NCBI GenBank assembly: GCA_936432065.2 | Contig: OW386293.2 | Location: forward strand, 47,277,923-47,341,922 | Origin: Rutpela maculata | Taxonomy: Eukaryota; Arthropoda; Insecta; Coleoptera; Cerambycidae | Length of the DNA stretch: 64,000 bases | Direction: 5' to 3' | Translations under genes and position numbers: made by a program | Shown: positions 34,784-46,280 of the stretch, in pieces | Layout of the letters: each line of letters starts with the position of its first letter | How positions within the stretch are numbered: the stretch's first letter is position 1 | Notes under the pieces: generated by a model | What the model was told of the DNA's origin: nothing | The model's database searches: none | The model's input: only the letters and a program-made list of their open reading frames with translations

Positions 34784-35817
34784 CAGGCGCGCAGCCAGGG
34801 GGGGGGGCATCGGGCCCGGCCCCCCCCCAAGCCGTCTTCCATGAACCAAAAAATAAAGAAGCATAATCACTATTAGTACAAATAGTCCCTTCAAATTAGG
34901 AAATATTTAAGAAAATTTTCCCACAATTATGAGGCCTATAAAAAGTGAAGTATTTGGGTTGTCTAAACATGATTTTCACCCTCCGCAGTTCTAGAAAAGG
35001 GTGGTTTTTGAGAAATATATACATATATATCAATTTTAGCGTTTTTTCGTCTTTTTCTCTATATTGAGGAAAACCTATGCATTTTGGTGAAAAGTATCAA
35101 GAGAGCAAGGTAGTAGTGCATAAAATTTCCTATAAATTTTGTCTCTACATTTTTTTCGAATTCCGCTTAGTTTCGCCGCTAGAGGGCGCGAAAGAAATAA
35201 ATATACATATAGACTTTTGCGCCTTTTTTTTATATTTTGAACCAAAATTATGCATTTTTATGAAAAATTACAAATTATTTACTTTAATTAATTATAATTT
35301 ACAAAATTACATGGTGTTTTCTAGTTTTTTTTTTTTCCATAAAAATATATATATTTTATGTTCTACAACTTTGATCTCACGTAATTTTTCATAAAAATGC
35401 ATAATTTTGGCTCAAAATCTAAAAAAAGGCGCAAAAGTCCATATGCATATTTTTTCGTGCCCTCTAGCAGCGAAACTAAGCGGAATTCGAAAAAAAAAAT
35501 GGTAGAGACAACGTTTATAGGAAATTTTATGCTCTACAACTTTGCTCTCTAGATATTTTTCACCAAAATGCATGGTTTTTCCTCAGAAGAGGACGAAAAA
35601 ACGCTAAAATTCATATATATGTATATATTTCTCAAAAACCACCCTTTTTTAGAAATGCGGGGGGTGAAAATCATGATTAGACAACCCAAATACTTAACTT
35701 CTTACAGGTCTCATACTGTGGGAAGATTTTCCATAAAACAGCGAAAAGTTTTTCTCAACCTCTGGGGAGGCCGGTTCTATTGCCCCCCCCCAGATGAATT
35801 TTCTGGCTGCGCCACTG
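34784..35817. mobile_element. 1.03-kb foldback element
   Basis: Nearly the whole element is two inverted arms of about 480 bp around a centre near 35290-35330. The ends are CAGGCGCGCAGCCAG (34784) and CTGGCTGCGCCACTG (ending 35817), followed inward by G/C runs. The flanks GGATGCAATT and GGATGCATGC may be an imperfect 9-10 bp target duplication, which would fit a MULE-like or hAT-like origin. There is no protein; the open frames follow the arms. Confidence 0.75.
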
Positions 35818-36406
35818 GGATGCATGCAAAATTGGAGAAGTTTCGAGGGCTGATTCTACTAGTAATAATATGAAAAATAGTTCCTATAAACATGGATCCA
35901 CAAATATTCCTTAAGGTGCAATGGTCTTCAAAGGTGGCCCCCGAAAACTGATTTACGTTTCATATCTCTACCCTTTGAGATATACCAATGAGACTTGGCA
36001 CATGATTTAGTATTAATAGAGGTTATTATTCTACAGGTATTGGCTAAAACAAGTTTTAACCATAGGTTGAGGTAAATAAATTACTGTGGGATTAACCATT
36101 TGCGAGGTATTTATTTACTTACTTATTTATTTACTTTTATAATTCTACAGGGCTATGGATTCAATTGCAGAATAGAAAAAATACTAAAAAGTGTGTTAAT
36201 CAAATAAATCTCTTTAACAGGATAAATATTAAATATAAATGTACAACTCAGAAAATAGTTGGTAAAATCAAAAATGGCATACTTCGTGTAAGTTGTTTTA
36301 CTCAATAGATTTCCTGATTTCCACAAAAGTTCGTTAATCGGTCAAAACAATCAAAAGAAATGAATGAATATACAAATAAACGGATAATTTTCTGTTTGTT
36401 TGTTTT
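35818..36406. other. AT-rich intergenic DNA, nothing recognised
   Basis: No coding signal or structure seen. Confidence 0.45.
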
Positions 36407-37450
36407 ACTTCCCTCGCTTACCGAAGGGAAGTATTGTAGTCGTGAAAAAATCACCCTCCTACATTTCTCCGGACTTTTACGTTTCAGAGTACGTAACTTA
36501 CGGAAATTAAAACCATTTAATTCCGTCAGTCTGTCTGTCTGTTGGCGCTATATCTACAAAATGCACGAGTAAAGATAATATTTGGTACGTAGTTGACGCT
36601 ACTGCCAACGAAGAACTGGGAAAAATTGCGTTGAAAAATATACAGGGTGGATCCCATCAAAAGTATAATTAAGGTAAAAAAAATGACGGAACACAGTAAT
36701 ATTTGACATACAGTTAACACAACTGTCGATAAAGAACAAATATGAAAAAATTACAGGGTGGTCACTCAAAAAAAAAATGGAAATGTGACGGATAACGATA
36801 ATATTTCGCATGTAGTTGACACAACTGTCGAAGAAGAAAAATATGAAAAAAATATGCAGAGTGGTCGTCCAAAAAAAAAAAAAATTAAATGTGACTGAGG
36901 ATGATAATATTTCACATGCAGTTAATACAACTGTCAAAGAAGAAAAATGTAAAAAAGTATATACAGGATGGTCACCCTAACAAAATTGAAAAAAAAATGT
37001 GGAGGAACACGATAGTATTTAGCAAGCAATTAACACAACTATCAAAGAAGAAAAATATGGAAAAAAAATATACACGGTGGTCACTAATTTTTTTCTTTTT
37101 TTTATTGTGAAGGAGAACGATAATATTTCGCATGTAGTTAACACAACTCTCGATGTAAAATATGCAAAAAAAATTCAGGGCGGTCACCTCAAAAAAAATA
37201 AAAAAATGCCATGGGACACGACCATATTTCGCAGGCAGTTAACACAACTGCCAGAAAGGAAAAATATGAAAAAAATTACCCTAAAGAGATAAGAATATTT
37301 GGCATGTACCTAACACAAGTGTCAGAGAAAAACAAAATATGCAGGGTGGTAACCCAAAGAAAAAATTAAAAATTTGTGACTGAGGACGATAATATTTCGG
37401 ATGCAGTTAATACAACTATCTAGGAACAAAAGTATGAAAAATAATATATT
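36407..37450 (+). repeat. Hairpin-headed tandem array, about 105-bp units
   Basis: Begins with a hairpin ACTTCCCTCGCTTACCGAAG GGAAGT, then a CTGT simple repeat (about 36528-36541). About eight diverged units of 100-110 bp follow, each with GATAATATTTCGCATG, AGTTAACACAACTGTC and ACAGGGTGGTCAC (for example at 36642, 36753, 36856, 36963, 37072 and 37175). The same units occur inverted in the aminopeptidase intron at 26254-26695. Confidence 0.75.
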
Positions 37451-37689
37451 AAAATATAGAATAATTTATGAATCATAAACGTCCGGCAAGACGTTGCGAA
37501 GAAGAAGTATAAATAAAATACGAACGGAGGGACGTTTTAGGTAAATACCGTTACCGATTTTTTTGTTTTCTATTTTATAATTATGAAAAACACAAATTTT
37601 TGTTAAATTGTTTATAACAGTTAATAATTATCAACATTAACATGCAACAGCAGTGGGATTTATTATGATTTATGCTAATACTAATATTA

Positions 37690-38465
37690 ATTGGTTGATT
37701 GATTGATTTACCAGGGTGCGGTAGGCATTGCTGTCACTCCCGGGTTATACAGCTGGGCCCGCCACGTCCACGCTGAGTAGGACCAAGGTCATGTTTGTTG
37801 CCAGCAGCGAGAGCCACATGGCGTATGGTAAAGGAATGTGGGATGGGAGGTGTAGGTATTTGTGAGATGCGTTACCGCATTGTGTCGTGAAGGAGTGTTT
37901 AAGCTCCCATTTTTGTATTCTTGGTTCTGGACTTCTGCCTCTTGTGAGTCTTCTTGTGAAATTTGTGTTGTGTCGTGATATAGAGTGTTTATGTTCCTCT
38001 TTTTACATTTCTGCTTCTACAAATCTTCTTCTTCTGATTCCTCCGTCTCTGATTCTGGTAGAGCATATATCGCTGCGATTTCTTTGTGCAATTCATTTTC
38101 CCCTCGATTTTCTTTCCCAGTTACCTCTGCAACCCAGCCCCCCGCGCTCTAACGCTCCTGGTCGGCTTCTTTGCCTACTAGGATGTGATCTGATCTTACG
38201 TTCCTAAATTCAGTATTCGGTCCATTTTTCTTGTGTGTAGATTTCTTTGGGAAAAACCATACCAACGTTTCCAGCCTTGCTCCGGTGATGAGTTCTGAGA
38301 GTTGCTTCTTTGTCTTTTGGCCCCACAGTGCATTAATTCATTGTTTATTTTGCCTGTTCCATGTGAATAAATCCATATATTCACCTGGAAACTAGTTTTA
38401 CAGATTGACTCAAGCTGGCGCGGCGGTAGTGCATTTATTGTAAATTTTGTTAAATAGTTGCTCAC
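37690..38465 (-). other. Possible LINE or transposon ORF relic, minus strand
   Basis: GC content is higher than in the surroundings, and the minus strand gives charged, Arg/Lys/Gln-rich peptides with stops (HTRKMDRILNLGT, KPTRSVRARGAGLQR). Two diverged direct copies of about 80 bp begin with TTGTGTCGTGA near 37881 and 37971. The composition suggests a decayed ORF1-like protein, but no domain is recognised. Confidence 0.25.
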
Positions 38466-38940
38466 AACAGGTTGATAACAATGAACTTCAATAGGACATT
38501 ATTCTGATAATAGACGGTCTCTTCGGCTATTTAACTCTACACCACGAGGGCGTTCCCTATTTTCAAATATCTTTTTCTCGACTGCCAATGCTAGAAAAAG
38601 TTTCAAATAAAAATTTACCTCTACCGTTTGTCCTCATTTCAACAATATATACTTGGCAGCTATTTGGAAAGATAAAAAAATTTCCTACTTGCCAAATTTA
38701 TTTCTGCAATTTCTCACATTTTATCGACGTCGCCTTAAAAAAAAACATTTCCTAAAAACCTTATATTAACACATTTTCTTGAATAGTATATATTGACAAT
38801 ATGGTAAAAATTTGAGACAATTGTTCCATTCTTGAGCGACAGCGAGTTAAAAGAAAAAAATAATTACTAGTAGATGCCGAAAACGTAGGAAACAACCTGC
38901 GAAAATTTGTGACGATGTTAAATAACTATTATTTATAATA
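38466..38940. other. AT-rich DNA, nothing recognised
   Basis: A stretch near 38487-38514 (CTTCAATAGGACATTATTCTG) recurs in direct orientation near 41930, just outside the other end of the inverted-repeat element. The meaning is unclear. Confidence 0.4.
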
Positions 38941-39649
38941 ACACAGGACCACAAAATATTTTTGCGAGTTGCCTGGGACCAGACCCAGTGTAGCATATGT
39001 TTTTGGAGTCGCTGAAACCGAATCTGAAACTTATTTTGCCTTGTCACGTCAGGATTTTTTTTTAAATTAAGATTTTTTTTTTAATTTCATGTTATATTCG
39101 AAGATTTGGGGAGTCGCCGGTGATATCAATTAATTTACAAACATGGTATTATTTTTATAGTAACATTCACATGGTGTCCAACATAAAAAGAATTTCACAA
39201 TAGTTTTCTTCACTGTGGTTACTAAAAAGGTTTAAGAAAAAATTATTTTTTTAATCGGACGCCTTCAATAAATCTTCAAAAAATATCTCTAAAAAGTAAG
39301 ACAAAATTTAATTCAGTTTTCAAATATCTGTCTATCTATTAGTGAAAAGTGGCAATATCAAATATCTAATTTCAAAACTTGTTGTTCATAGGTACCCAAA
39401 AATCTCATCTTAATTAGAAATTTCAGTTACGAAATTGACATTATACAGGAGCATGAAAGATGAAAGACCTATTTTTTGGGTACCTACGAACTATAAACAA
39501 CAAGTTTTCAAATTAGATATTTTTGCACCGATTTCAAATTGATATAATCCAGTGAATGAAGTATAAAAAAGGCCGATTTGGGGAAATAATTCGTGTAGTG
39601 GCCATTTTTGCACAGTTATCGGAGGGAGTACTCTGAACAACATACCAAT

Positions 39650-40355
39650 AGTCCTGGCCGGTGGGAGGTGAGCGGGGGCGGTGGGGGGTGGTTTAAAGGT
39701 CTCCTTTTTACGTTTTTCCTGAATAACCCGAAAATTACGACTTGTAGCAAAAAATTCTTTTTATACAAAATTAAACTACAAATAAGTTCCTATTCATTTT
39801 TTATGTAGGATCAATACTTTACGAGATATAGAGGTAGTCAAAAATGAAAAAAACCAATACTTTTGGTCAAACAATATACCTTTTTTGGTCTACAATAAGA
39901 TATTTTTACTCTTGTGATTTTTTTCGAAAAATGCATATTTTTCGAGATATGGCCACTCGAAAATTCCTAAAAGCGGCCGAGGGGAAATGTAAAAGTAAAA
40001 AAAAAAAAATCTGCAAAAATTCAGGTGAATGTATCATCGAAATACAAGACCTTTTTTTTGCAACTTTTGTTGTTAAGTGCGTTTTCACCGAGTTATTCCG
40101 AAAAAACATGAAAAACTACTTATTTTTTTTTTAATTTGCGATTTTTTCACCCTCTGTGTCTTGTAAAGTATTGATCCTACATAAAAAATGAATAAGAACT
40201 TATTTGTAGAAAATTTCATCTAGTTTAATTTTGTATAAAGACAATTTTTCGCTAGAGGTCGTAGTTTTCGAGTTATTTAAGAAAAACGTGAAAAGGGAAC
40301 CTTTAAACTAGCCCCCTCTCTCCGCTTACCACCCCACCGGTCAAGACTTAGGACC
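39650..40355. mobile_element. Foldback element, about 200-bp arms
   Basis: Arms about 39650-39840 and 40142-40355 are inverted repeats sharing GACCGGTGGG-type outer ends and an inner block ATGTAGGATCAATACTTTAC. The centre is AT-rich. It lies inside the larger 38941-41895 element. No protein. Confidence 0.7.
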
Positions 40356-40485
40356 TCTATTCTGTAAAAGCGTGAAAGCTCATTCCCGTGAGAAGTGGGC
40401 GGAGTTCACTTGAAAATTAATAAAAGTCTATTCTGTAACTAAGGGAGTGATCACCTCGTGCGAAAAATGCGTGAACTTACTTCTA

Positions 40486-40815
40486 CTGGTAAATCGTGAG
40501 GGAATCCGTCAGCTCCCCGGGAGAACGGCGATCCTAACCGTACTTTTATGTCAGTTTGCGTCGGCCAAAAATTATTGTTGTTAAATCTGTGACTCGAATA
40601 GACATTGCGGAGTTGTTCATCGTCAATGAGTTAACAATAATATAATTCTTAGCAAATATTACAATTTCTCTTTTATTTTATTATAGTCATATTTTTTTAA
40701 ATATATGTTACCAATAACGAGGGTATATCCTTACGGAATTTTTGGTCAATAAATAAATTCTAGGTATTACGAGGTCTTCCTAATGCCGAGGAGGATTTGC
40801 AAGGGGCACGGCAAG
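40486..40815 (+). repeat. 330-bp direct repeat, copy 1
   Basis: Matches 41205-41536 at roughly 85-90 percent by eye (shared AGAACGGCGATYCTAACCGT, ATATCCTTACGGAATTTTTG). Both copies end in the same short coding-like segment (GAGGAGGATTTG...CGGCAAG). Confidence 0.8.
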
Positions 40816-41000
40816 TTGTACTTCATAAGATTAACCCTTTTGACCATTACCGACCGAGCATTTATAAGGAGGGTCAGCAAAGAACTTGCCCGTGATATAA
40901 TCCTTTCATGCAAGCCCCCATACGACGTTCAGGAATCACAATCGAGCATAAAGTAAATACTATCACTAAGTTTCTCCAAAGGTGGACCCAATAAAATAAC
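40795..41000 (+). pseudogene. Possible PIF/Harbinger nuclease N-terminal relic
   Basis: One plus-strand frame reads AEEDLQGARQVVLHKINPFDHY, then PSIYKEGQQRTCP, a stop, and ITIEHKVNTITKFLQ. The NPFDxY motif and a later HKVxxxxKFL segment resemble the N-terminal part of HARBI1-like proteins of insects. The match is short and decayed, with one clear stop, so confidence is low. Confidence 0.3.
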
Positions 41001-41204
41001 AACGGAACACTGAACAGCTGATGCTTTTGCGCCAACCTAATTGGTTGTAAATTCGGCTATTCTCGCTGAATCACTTCACGTTCACCACCTATTCACTGCA
41101 CTTACAGAATACAATCTAGGACGGTCGGGTGAGATGCGTGTGATGGGAGCTCTCGCTCCGCACAATGAATGCTCACTCTCCCCATAATTACGGAATATAG
41201 GTCG

Positions 41205-41536
41205 CTGGTATATCGTGAGAGAATCAGTCAGTTCCCCGAGAGAACGGCGATTCTAACCGTACTTATATGACAGTTTGCGTCAACCAAAAATTATTGTTGA
41301 TAAATCTGTGAACCAGAATGGATATTGCGGATTTGCTCATCACCAATGTGGTAGTAATAACATAATTCTTAGCAAATATTACAATTACTCTTTTAGTTTA
41401 TTATACTCATATTTTTTTTAAATATACATTACCAATAATGAGGTTATATCCTTACGGAATTTTTGGTCAATAAATAAATTCTAGGTTTTACGACATCTTC
41501 GTGATGCCGAGGAGGATTTGGAAGGGGAACGGCAAG
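41205..41536 (+). repeat. 330-bp direct repeat, copy 2
   Basis: Second copy of 40486-40815. It lacks the continuation into the Harbinger-like relic after the CGGCAAG block. Confidence 0.8.
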
Positions 41537-41895
41537 ATTTATTGAAGGCGATTCGATTTGAAAAAATATATTTTTTTTTCAATCTTTTTAGTAGCTTCTT
41601 TTATTTATTTAACTTCTACATAGTGAAGGAAACTATTGTGATATTCTCTTTGTTGGGCACGATGTGAATGTTACTATAAAAATAATACCATATCTGTGAA
41701 TTAATTGATAATACCGGCGACTTCGCCAAATCTTTGAAATATGAAGTGAAAAAAAATTGTTCTTAATTAAAAAAAAATCCTGGACATGACAAGACAAAAT
41801 AAGTTTCAGATTCGGTTTCAACTATCCCAAAAACACAATATGCTACACTGGGTCTGGTCCCAGGCAACTCGCAAAAATATTTTGTGGTCCTGTGT

Positions 41896-42693
41896 AATTA
41901 GTTAGACTACCCAACGGACCATTATGAAATTCAATAGGGTTCCATTCTGATAATAGATGAAGCGATTAGAAAAAATCAGGTGGATCCATTAAAAACTGCG
42001 ATCTGCAGAGAGTTACCGTACATACGTACAGAGTATAGATCAACCGACGAAGATGTATTTTAATTTTCAGTAGCAATTTCAGAACTTAATAAATTAATCG
42101 AAAAATGGTACCCCTTTTTAGAGTAGAACCTTCCCCTCCCAAAAGCTAAAAATAAAATAGATTTCTTGCAGAAGTAAATTAATTAACATTAAAGTAACAT
42201 TAAAAAAAATGAATCGCTTTCAAAAAAAGATCGCTAAAAATTGTGAAATAATATTTCACCTTCGCCTAGCTAATTAATCCTTGCTTCCTAATATTGATAT
42301 TGAAGTTGCACTGTGGTCACTCAGATATGACAAGAATAAAAAAAAACACCTTTGTTACTTCGATCATTTATCTAGCAACAAAGGTAAAATGAACTGTATT
42401 TCACGAAATATACACAATCACTATGATACTTCTTTCAATATAAAATAATTGTCGGAAGTGTGTGCATTAGAATGGTCCAAAATTACTTAATTTTTAGAAA
42501 AAGAAGAAAAGGAAAGAGAAAAGAATAATTTAAACAAATGGAATTTTTTTAAATAAATAAATATGACTAGAAAATGATAAATATTCCACTAGACCAACAG
42601 TAATAATTTTTTAGGAAAAAGTGAAATAAAGTGCTCAAAAGGGTTAATTCCCTGAAGGATTTACATTATTTGATTTAAGGGTAGTTTTCGGGG
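41896..42693. other. AT-rich intergenic DNA, nothing recognised
   Basis: No coding signal or repeat apart from the short direct repeat near 41930 noted with 38487. Confidence 0.45.
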
Positions 42694-42698
42694 CACCG

Positions 42699-44123
42699 CA
42701 CAGTGGGCCAGAATCCGAAAAAGCTGGCCAAAATTCCAAAATTCGAAAGAGGTTTAATTGTATTCAAAGTAATATTTTTGTAGTCAGAAATGTTCAGTTC
42801 ATTACGTACCGCAAATTCCAACCGTATTGTTGCCTATTTTTACCTGATACACCCAAAGAAACACAACGTTCTGTTAGCGTACAGTTGTGAATAGTTGCTT
42901 GCCACATTCGAACGTACTATTCGATATTCCTGTAATTTGTGTAATTTCAACAAAAACATAGTAAAATTTTAGGAAGATAATCTATAAAGTAAGTATTTTA
43001 CTTTGCATACATTTATTGTTTGTGAAATGTGACACATTCGGTCATAAAATTGTGTTAAACGGGGTTCTACAGAGATAAAGAAATAAAAATTAACGGGTAC
43101 TTTTGTTTGAGCTACAAAAAAAGCGCAACATGTTCCAAGCATGATTCTTTTACTGGTCGATTTCTTATAGTTTTTTCAAATTATAGTACAAAATTTAGAA
43201 CCCGGTTCATCCCGATTTGGAAGTAATGAGTAATAATTTGATCAAGTACGAGGTCTTAAATTGAAAAAATACGTACGACACGACGACGGGCCCTCGCTCG
43301 GTAACTGCTTCGAATTACTATTTTAATTTTAAAATGTAAAAAAATGTAAAAATTGGCTGCCTCTAGGAGCCACTATTGTTTTTGTGATCGTTTTTCTGAC
43401 ACGGTGCAAAATACAGCGACGCGTTAACTTTGGTTTATAGTGTTGTTTTAGCATAAAAATTCCATTTAAACGTAACAATTTATAATATTTATGTGTTATA
43501 AACAATTTTTGAAAAAATTAAAGCATTTTGTTACGTCAAAAATAATAATTATTGAAAAATTATTTCTTTTTTGGTTGGAATTTATAAAATGCCTAAAAAT
43601 ATGTAAAATTTAATTTAAATTAATTAGCTAATTTAATTTTTTAAATTTGAATTGAAATTCGTAATCAGCGACCTCGAAAACCCCCGAATACCAATTTTCA
43701 ATTAAAATGATTGACTTTTCTCAAATGTATGTCGCCATATTGGAGCCGCCATTTTGCTTTTGAAAAAACTATTACCAAATTCGTATTCAGCGGCCTCGAA
43801 AACCCCCGAATACCAATTTCCAATTAAAATGCCTTACTTTTCTCAAACGTTTGTCGCCATATTGAAGCCGCCATTTTGTTCTTGGAGAAACTATTATAAA
43901 ATTCGTAATCAGCGACCTCGAAAACCCCCGAATACCAAGTTCCAATTGAAATGACTAACTTTTCTTAAACGTTTGTCACCATATTGGAGCCGCCATTTTG
44001 TTCTTGAAAAAACTATTACCAAATTCGTAATCAGCGACCTCAAAAACCCCAAGTGAAAATTTTCAAAACCATTACTCCATTTTTCGACTTTTGGCCAGCT
44101 TTTTCGGATTCTGGCTCACTGTG
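42699..44123. mobile_element. Transib-like non-autonomous element
   Basis: About 35-bp terminal inverted repeats begin CACAGTGGGCCAGAATCCGA at 42699; the right end is the reverse complement, ending CACTGTG at 44123. The 5-bp flanks are identical: CACCG at 42694-42698 and 44124-44128. A CAC-starting terminus with a GC-rich 5-bp duplication is the Transib signature, and CACAGTG equals the consensus heptamer of V(D)J recombination signals. At 1.43 kb with no transposase it is non-autonomous. It carries a tandem array near its right end. The superfamily call is inferred from ends and duplication only. Confidence 0.75.
43657..44050. repeat. 122-bp tandem array, 3.2 copies
   Basis: GTAATCAGCGACCTCG-type blocks start at 43661, 43783, 43905 and 44027, exactly 122 bp apart. 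Each unit also has CCCCCGAATACCAA and GCCGCCATTTTG. The array lies wholly within the Transib-like element, just inside its right terminal repeat. Confidence 0.95.
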
Positions 44124-44128
44124 CACCG

Positions 44129-45804
44129 TGGAGGTGACAAACCCATATGTATATACATCAAATTCTTTGTTGAATAGTCCTCTCCAAGTCCTATAAGTTT
44201 AATGCCAGATTTTCTCTAACCCTGAACAATTATTCAAAAATCCCAAAAAGTAATTTTTCCCCATGCAATTTGAATGGGAAACTTAAGGCCTCCATAGACA
44301 CCGTTTAAAATCAAAATTTTGAAAAATAAAGAAATACGCACCTATCTACTTTTTCGAATTTGGAGACAAATTGGGGGGATCGAGAAATATAAGCCATGTT
44401 TGGACCACCCTAGTGTACATCGAGTCTCAATTTCTTTTAAATAAATAAATAAATAATTTTGTTTTCCTTACAATACAAACTTATATAGGAATAGTCAATA
44501 GACAACTACAAGTAAAAAATACAAGTAAAGAGTACATTGGCATTACACAAGTAATAAAAATATCAACTAAATTGAATTAGGTGTAAACACTGTAAACAGA
44601 TAAAGATTTGATAGTGTGCAAAAATATCCCTCTAACAAAAACGATTTAAGCCTACTATTAAATAAGTGTAAGTTTTGACCAAACTTTATATAGTCGGGAA
44701 ATTATTAAGAAGTCAGTTATAGTTTGGCCCATCGTTGACTATCACTAGTCCACGTTGTCCACGTAGTTTATTCCAACCTATCATAATTCCGGTAGAGAAT
44801 ATTTCAACCAATTATATTCAGTGGGAGTGCCCTACATTGTTGTTAGCAAATATTTGACCATTATTTTGTGATGATAATAAAAGAAGCCGAACACTTTTAT
44901 GGCCTTTTATGTAAATAGACTGAAATTGATACATGGTCGGTATCCTTTAGGTTTTTTTGCGAGCTTTTTTATATTGCTGTTATAAATGTGGGCCCTACTA
45001 TACCATTGTGAGACGGTAAATTTATTTCGAAGATTTGGCGGAGTCGCCGGTGAGATCAATTAAAAAAGTTCTCGATTTATAATAATGATAATTTTTCAAA
45101 AACAACAATTGTTGTAACTTCCTATCATGTCATATACCATTTCACAATTAAAGAGAGCCTTGCATGGAGGCGAATCAGCCGAACAATGTTTTCTACAACC
45201 TTATGAGCTAAGACTTTTATTGAGAAACGCGCCCGTTGAACAATGGGCCTTTCCCCCATGACTTAATTTTACTATTTCACCGTGACCAAACCATATAATA
45301 AACTGTAATATAAATTTATATTAATTTAGTTTCTTGCAATTTTTTACGTTCTACCAAATATTTACTTTACAAAATCAGTTTTATTTCACTTATTTGAAAC
45401 ATGAGTTCTAAGGCGTGCGCTTGCAAAGTCAGTCTGATTAGACCAATAAAAAGTCGTATTTTTAAAGGAATTGTCTATTGCCAGGTTATGTCTTTTTATG
45501 TGAACATCGTATTTCCGATATCAACTGTCTACTTTGAATAGTACATTTTTTTCATTACAACGTACTCTTCGTTAACCTGATACTAAATAAATGCAAAAAT
45601 TCTAAAAACTTTTCATTGTCTGAGTCTAAAATTTATATATCATGTTTATATTCTCTATTTTTGATCGTTTTGGTTCACATATGATATAATATCAGTGTCA
45701 TCTGACAACGCTGTACTGAAATGCTCAAATCATATTCGATAACCTCACTTTCTATTGTTTATGTTTGATACGATATTTACGTAATTTTATTTCATAATTG
45801 GAAA
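44129..45804. other. Intergenic DNA with a solo TIR fragment
   Basis: Mostly AT-rich. Around 45028-45062 lies a solo copy of the sequence at 39098 (GAAGATTTGGCGGAGTCGCC), part of the inverted-repeat family of 38941-41895. No gene is recognised. Confidence 0.5.
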
Positions 45805-45983
45805 ATGCCGCTTACAAGGGTTTTTTTGTACCAGTGTGTCCAAACACTACTGAAAATATTACCTAGTTATTTTTGCGCGTCCCAACAAATTTGGAAATTC
45901 GAAGACTGTGGTGGAAAGTTGCAAAAGTTCCTGGTGTTGTTTATACTGCTCCTGGATTTTTCTGTTGTGAAGATCATTTTAAC
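45805..45983 (+). pseudogene. THAP-domain exon, broken
   Basis: From ATG 45805 the first four codons give MPLT. In a frame shifted by one deleted base the sequence then reads KGFFVPVCPNTTENIT, a stop, LFLRVPTNLEIRRLWWKVA and FFCCEDHFN. Cys, Cys, the Trp and the CxxH of CCEDHF have the order and spacing of a THAP zinc-coordinating DNA-binding domain. After HFN comes a GTATGT donor-like site (45984). A downstream AG (46049-46050) precedes a stretch that could continue the domain (about 46051-46110), though the phase does not fit without a further indel. The deletion and the stop indicate a pseudogene or a relic of a THAP-bearing transposon. Confidence 0.55.
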
Positions 45984-46280
45984 GTATGTGTATATTGTTA
46001 TTAACTTTATTTTAGTGGGGCTTGATTTTATACTTTATTTGTCTCTTTAGATGGAAATCACAACATTTACTTTACTTTTAATGGTAATATACGTGGTAGA
46101 GTAAGGTAGTGTCAGTAATTGTACTCCGAGTTCAAATAATAATTTAAGTGGTAAAAAGTGTAAATAAATCAGTAAAGACAATAATAAGTGGCAAATTAAG
46201 CGTCAGTGACTTCGTTATAAAATTTGAATTGGGGAATTAATAGCTAATAATCAAAATAAATAATAAATCTGAACAATAAA

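Larger units (their letters stand above)
38941..41895. mobile_element. Element with 280-bp terminal inverted repeats, nested
   Basis: Arms 38941-39222 and 41618-41895 are reverse complements with moderate divergence; the outer ends read ACACAGGACCACAAAATATT. The 2.4-kb interior holds a second foldback (39650-40355), a pair of 330-bp direct repeats and a possible Harbinger-like relic. No intact transposase is visible. The outer 100 bp resembles the tandem unit at 28124-28660, and a solo fragment (GAAGATTTGGCGGAGTCGCC) lies at 45030. No clear target duplication. Confidence 0.7.

Noticed and set aside
36590..37440. Regularly spaced repeats resembling a CRISPR array
   Set aside because: The whole 105-bp unit is repeated, including the parts between conserved words. 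The context is eukaryotic and no cas genes are present. It is a diverged tandem array.
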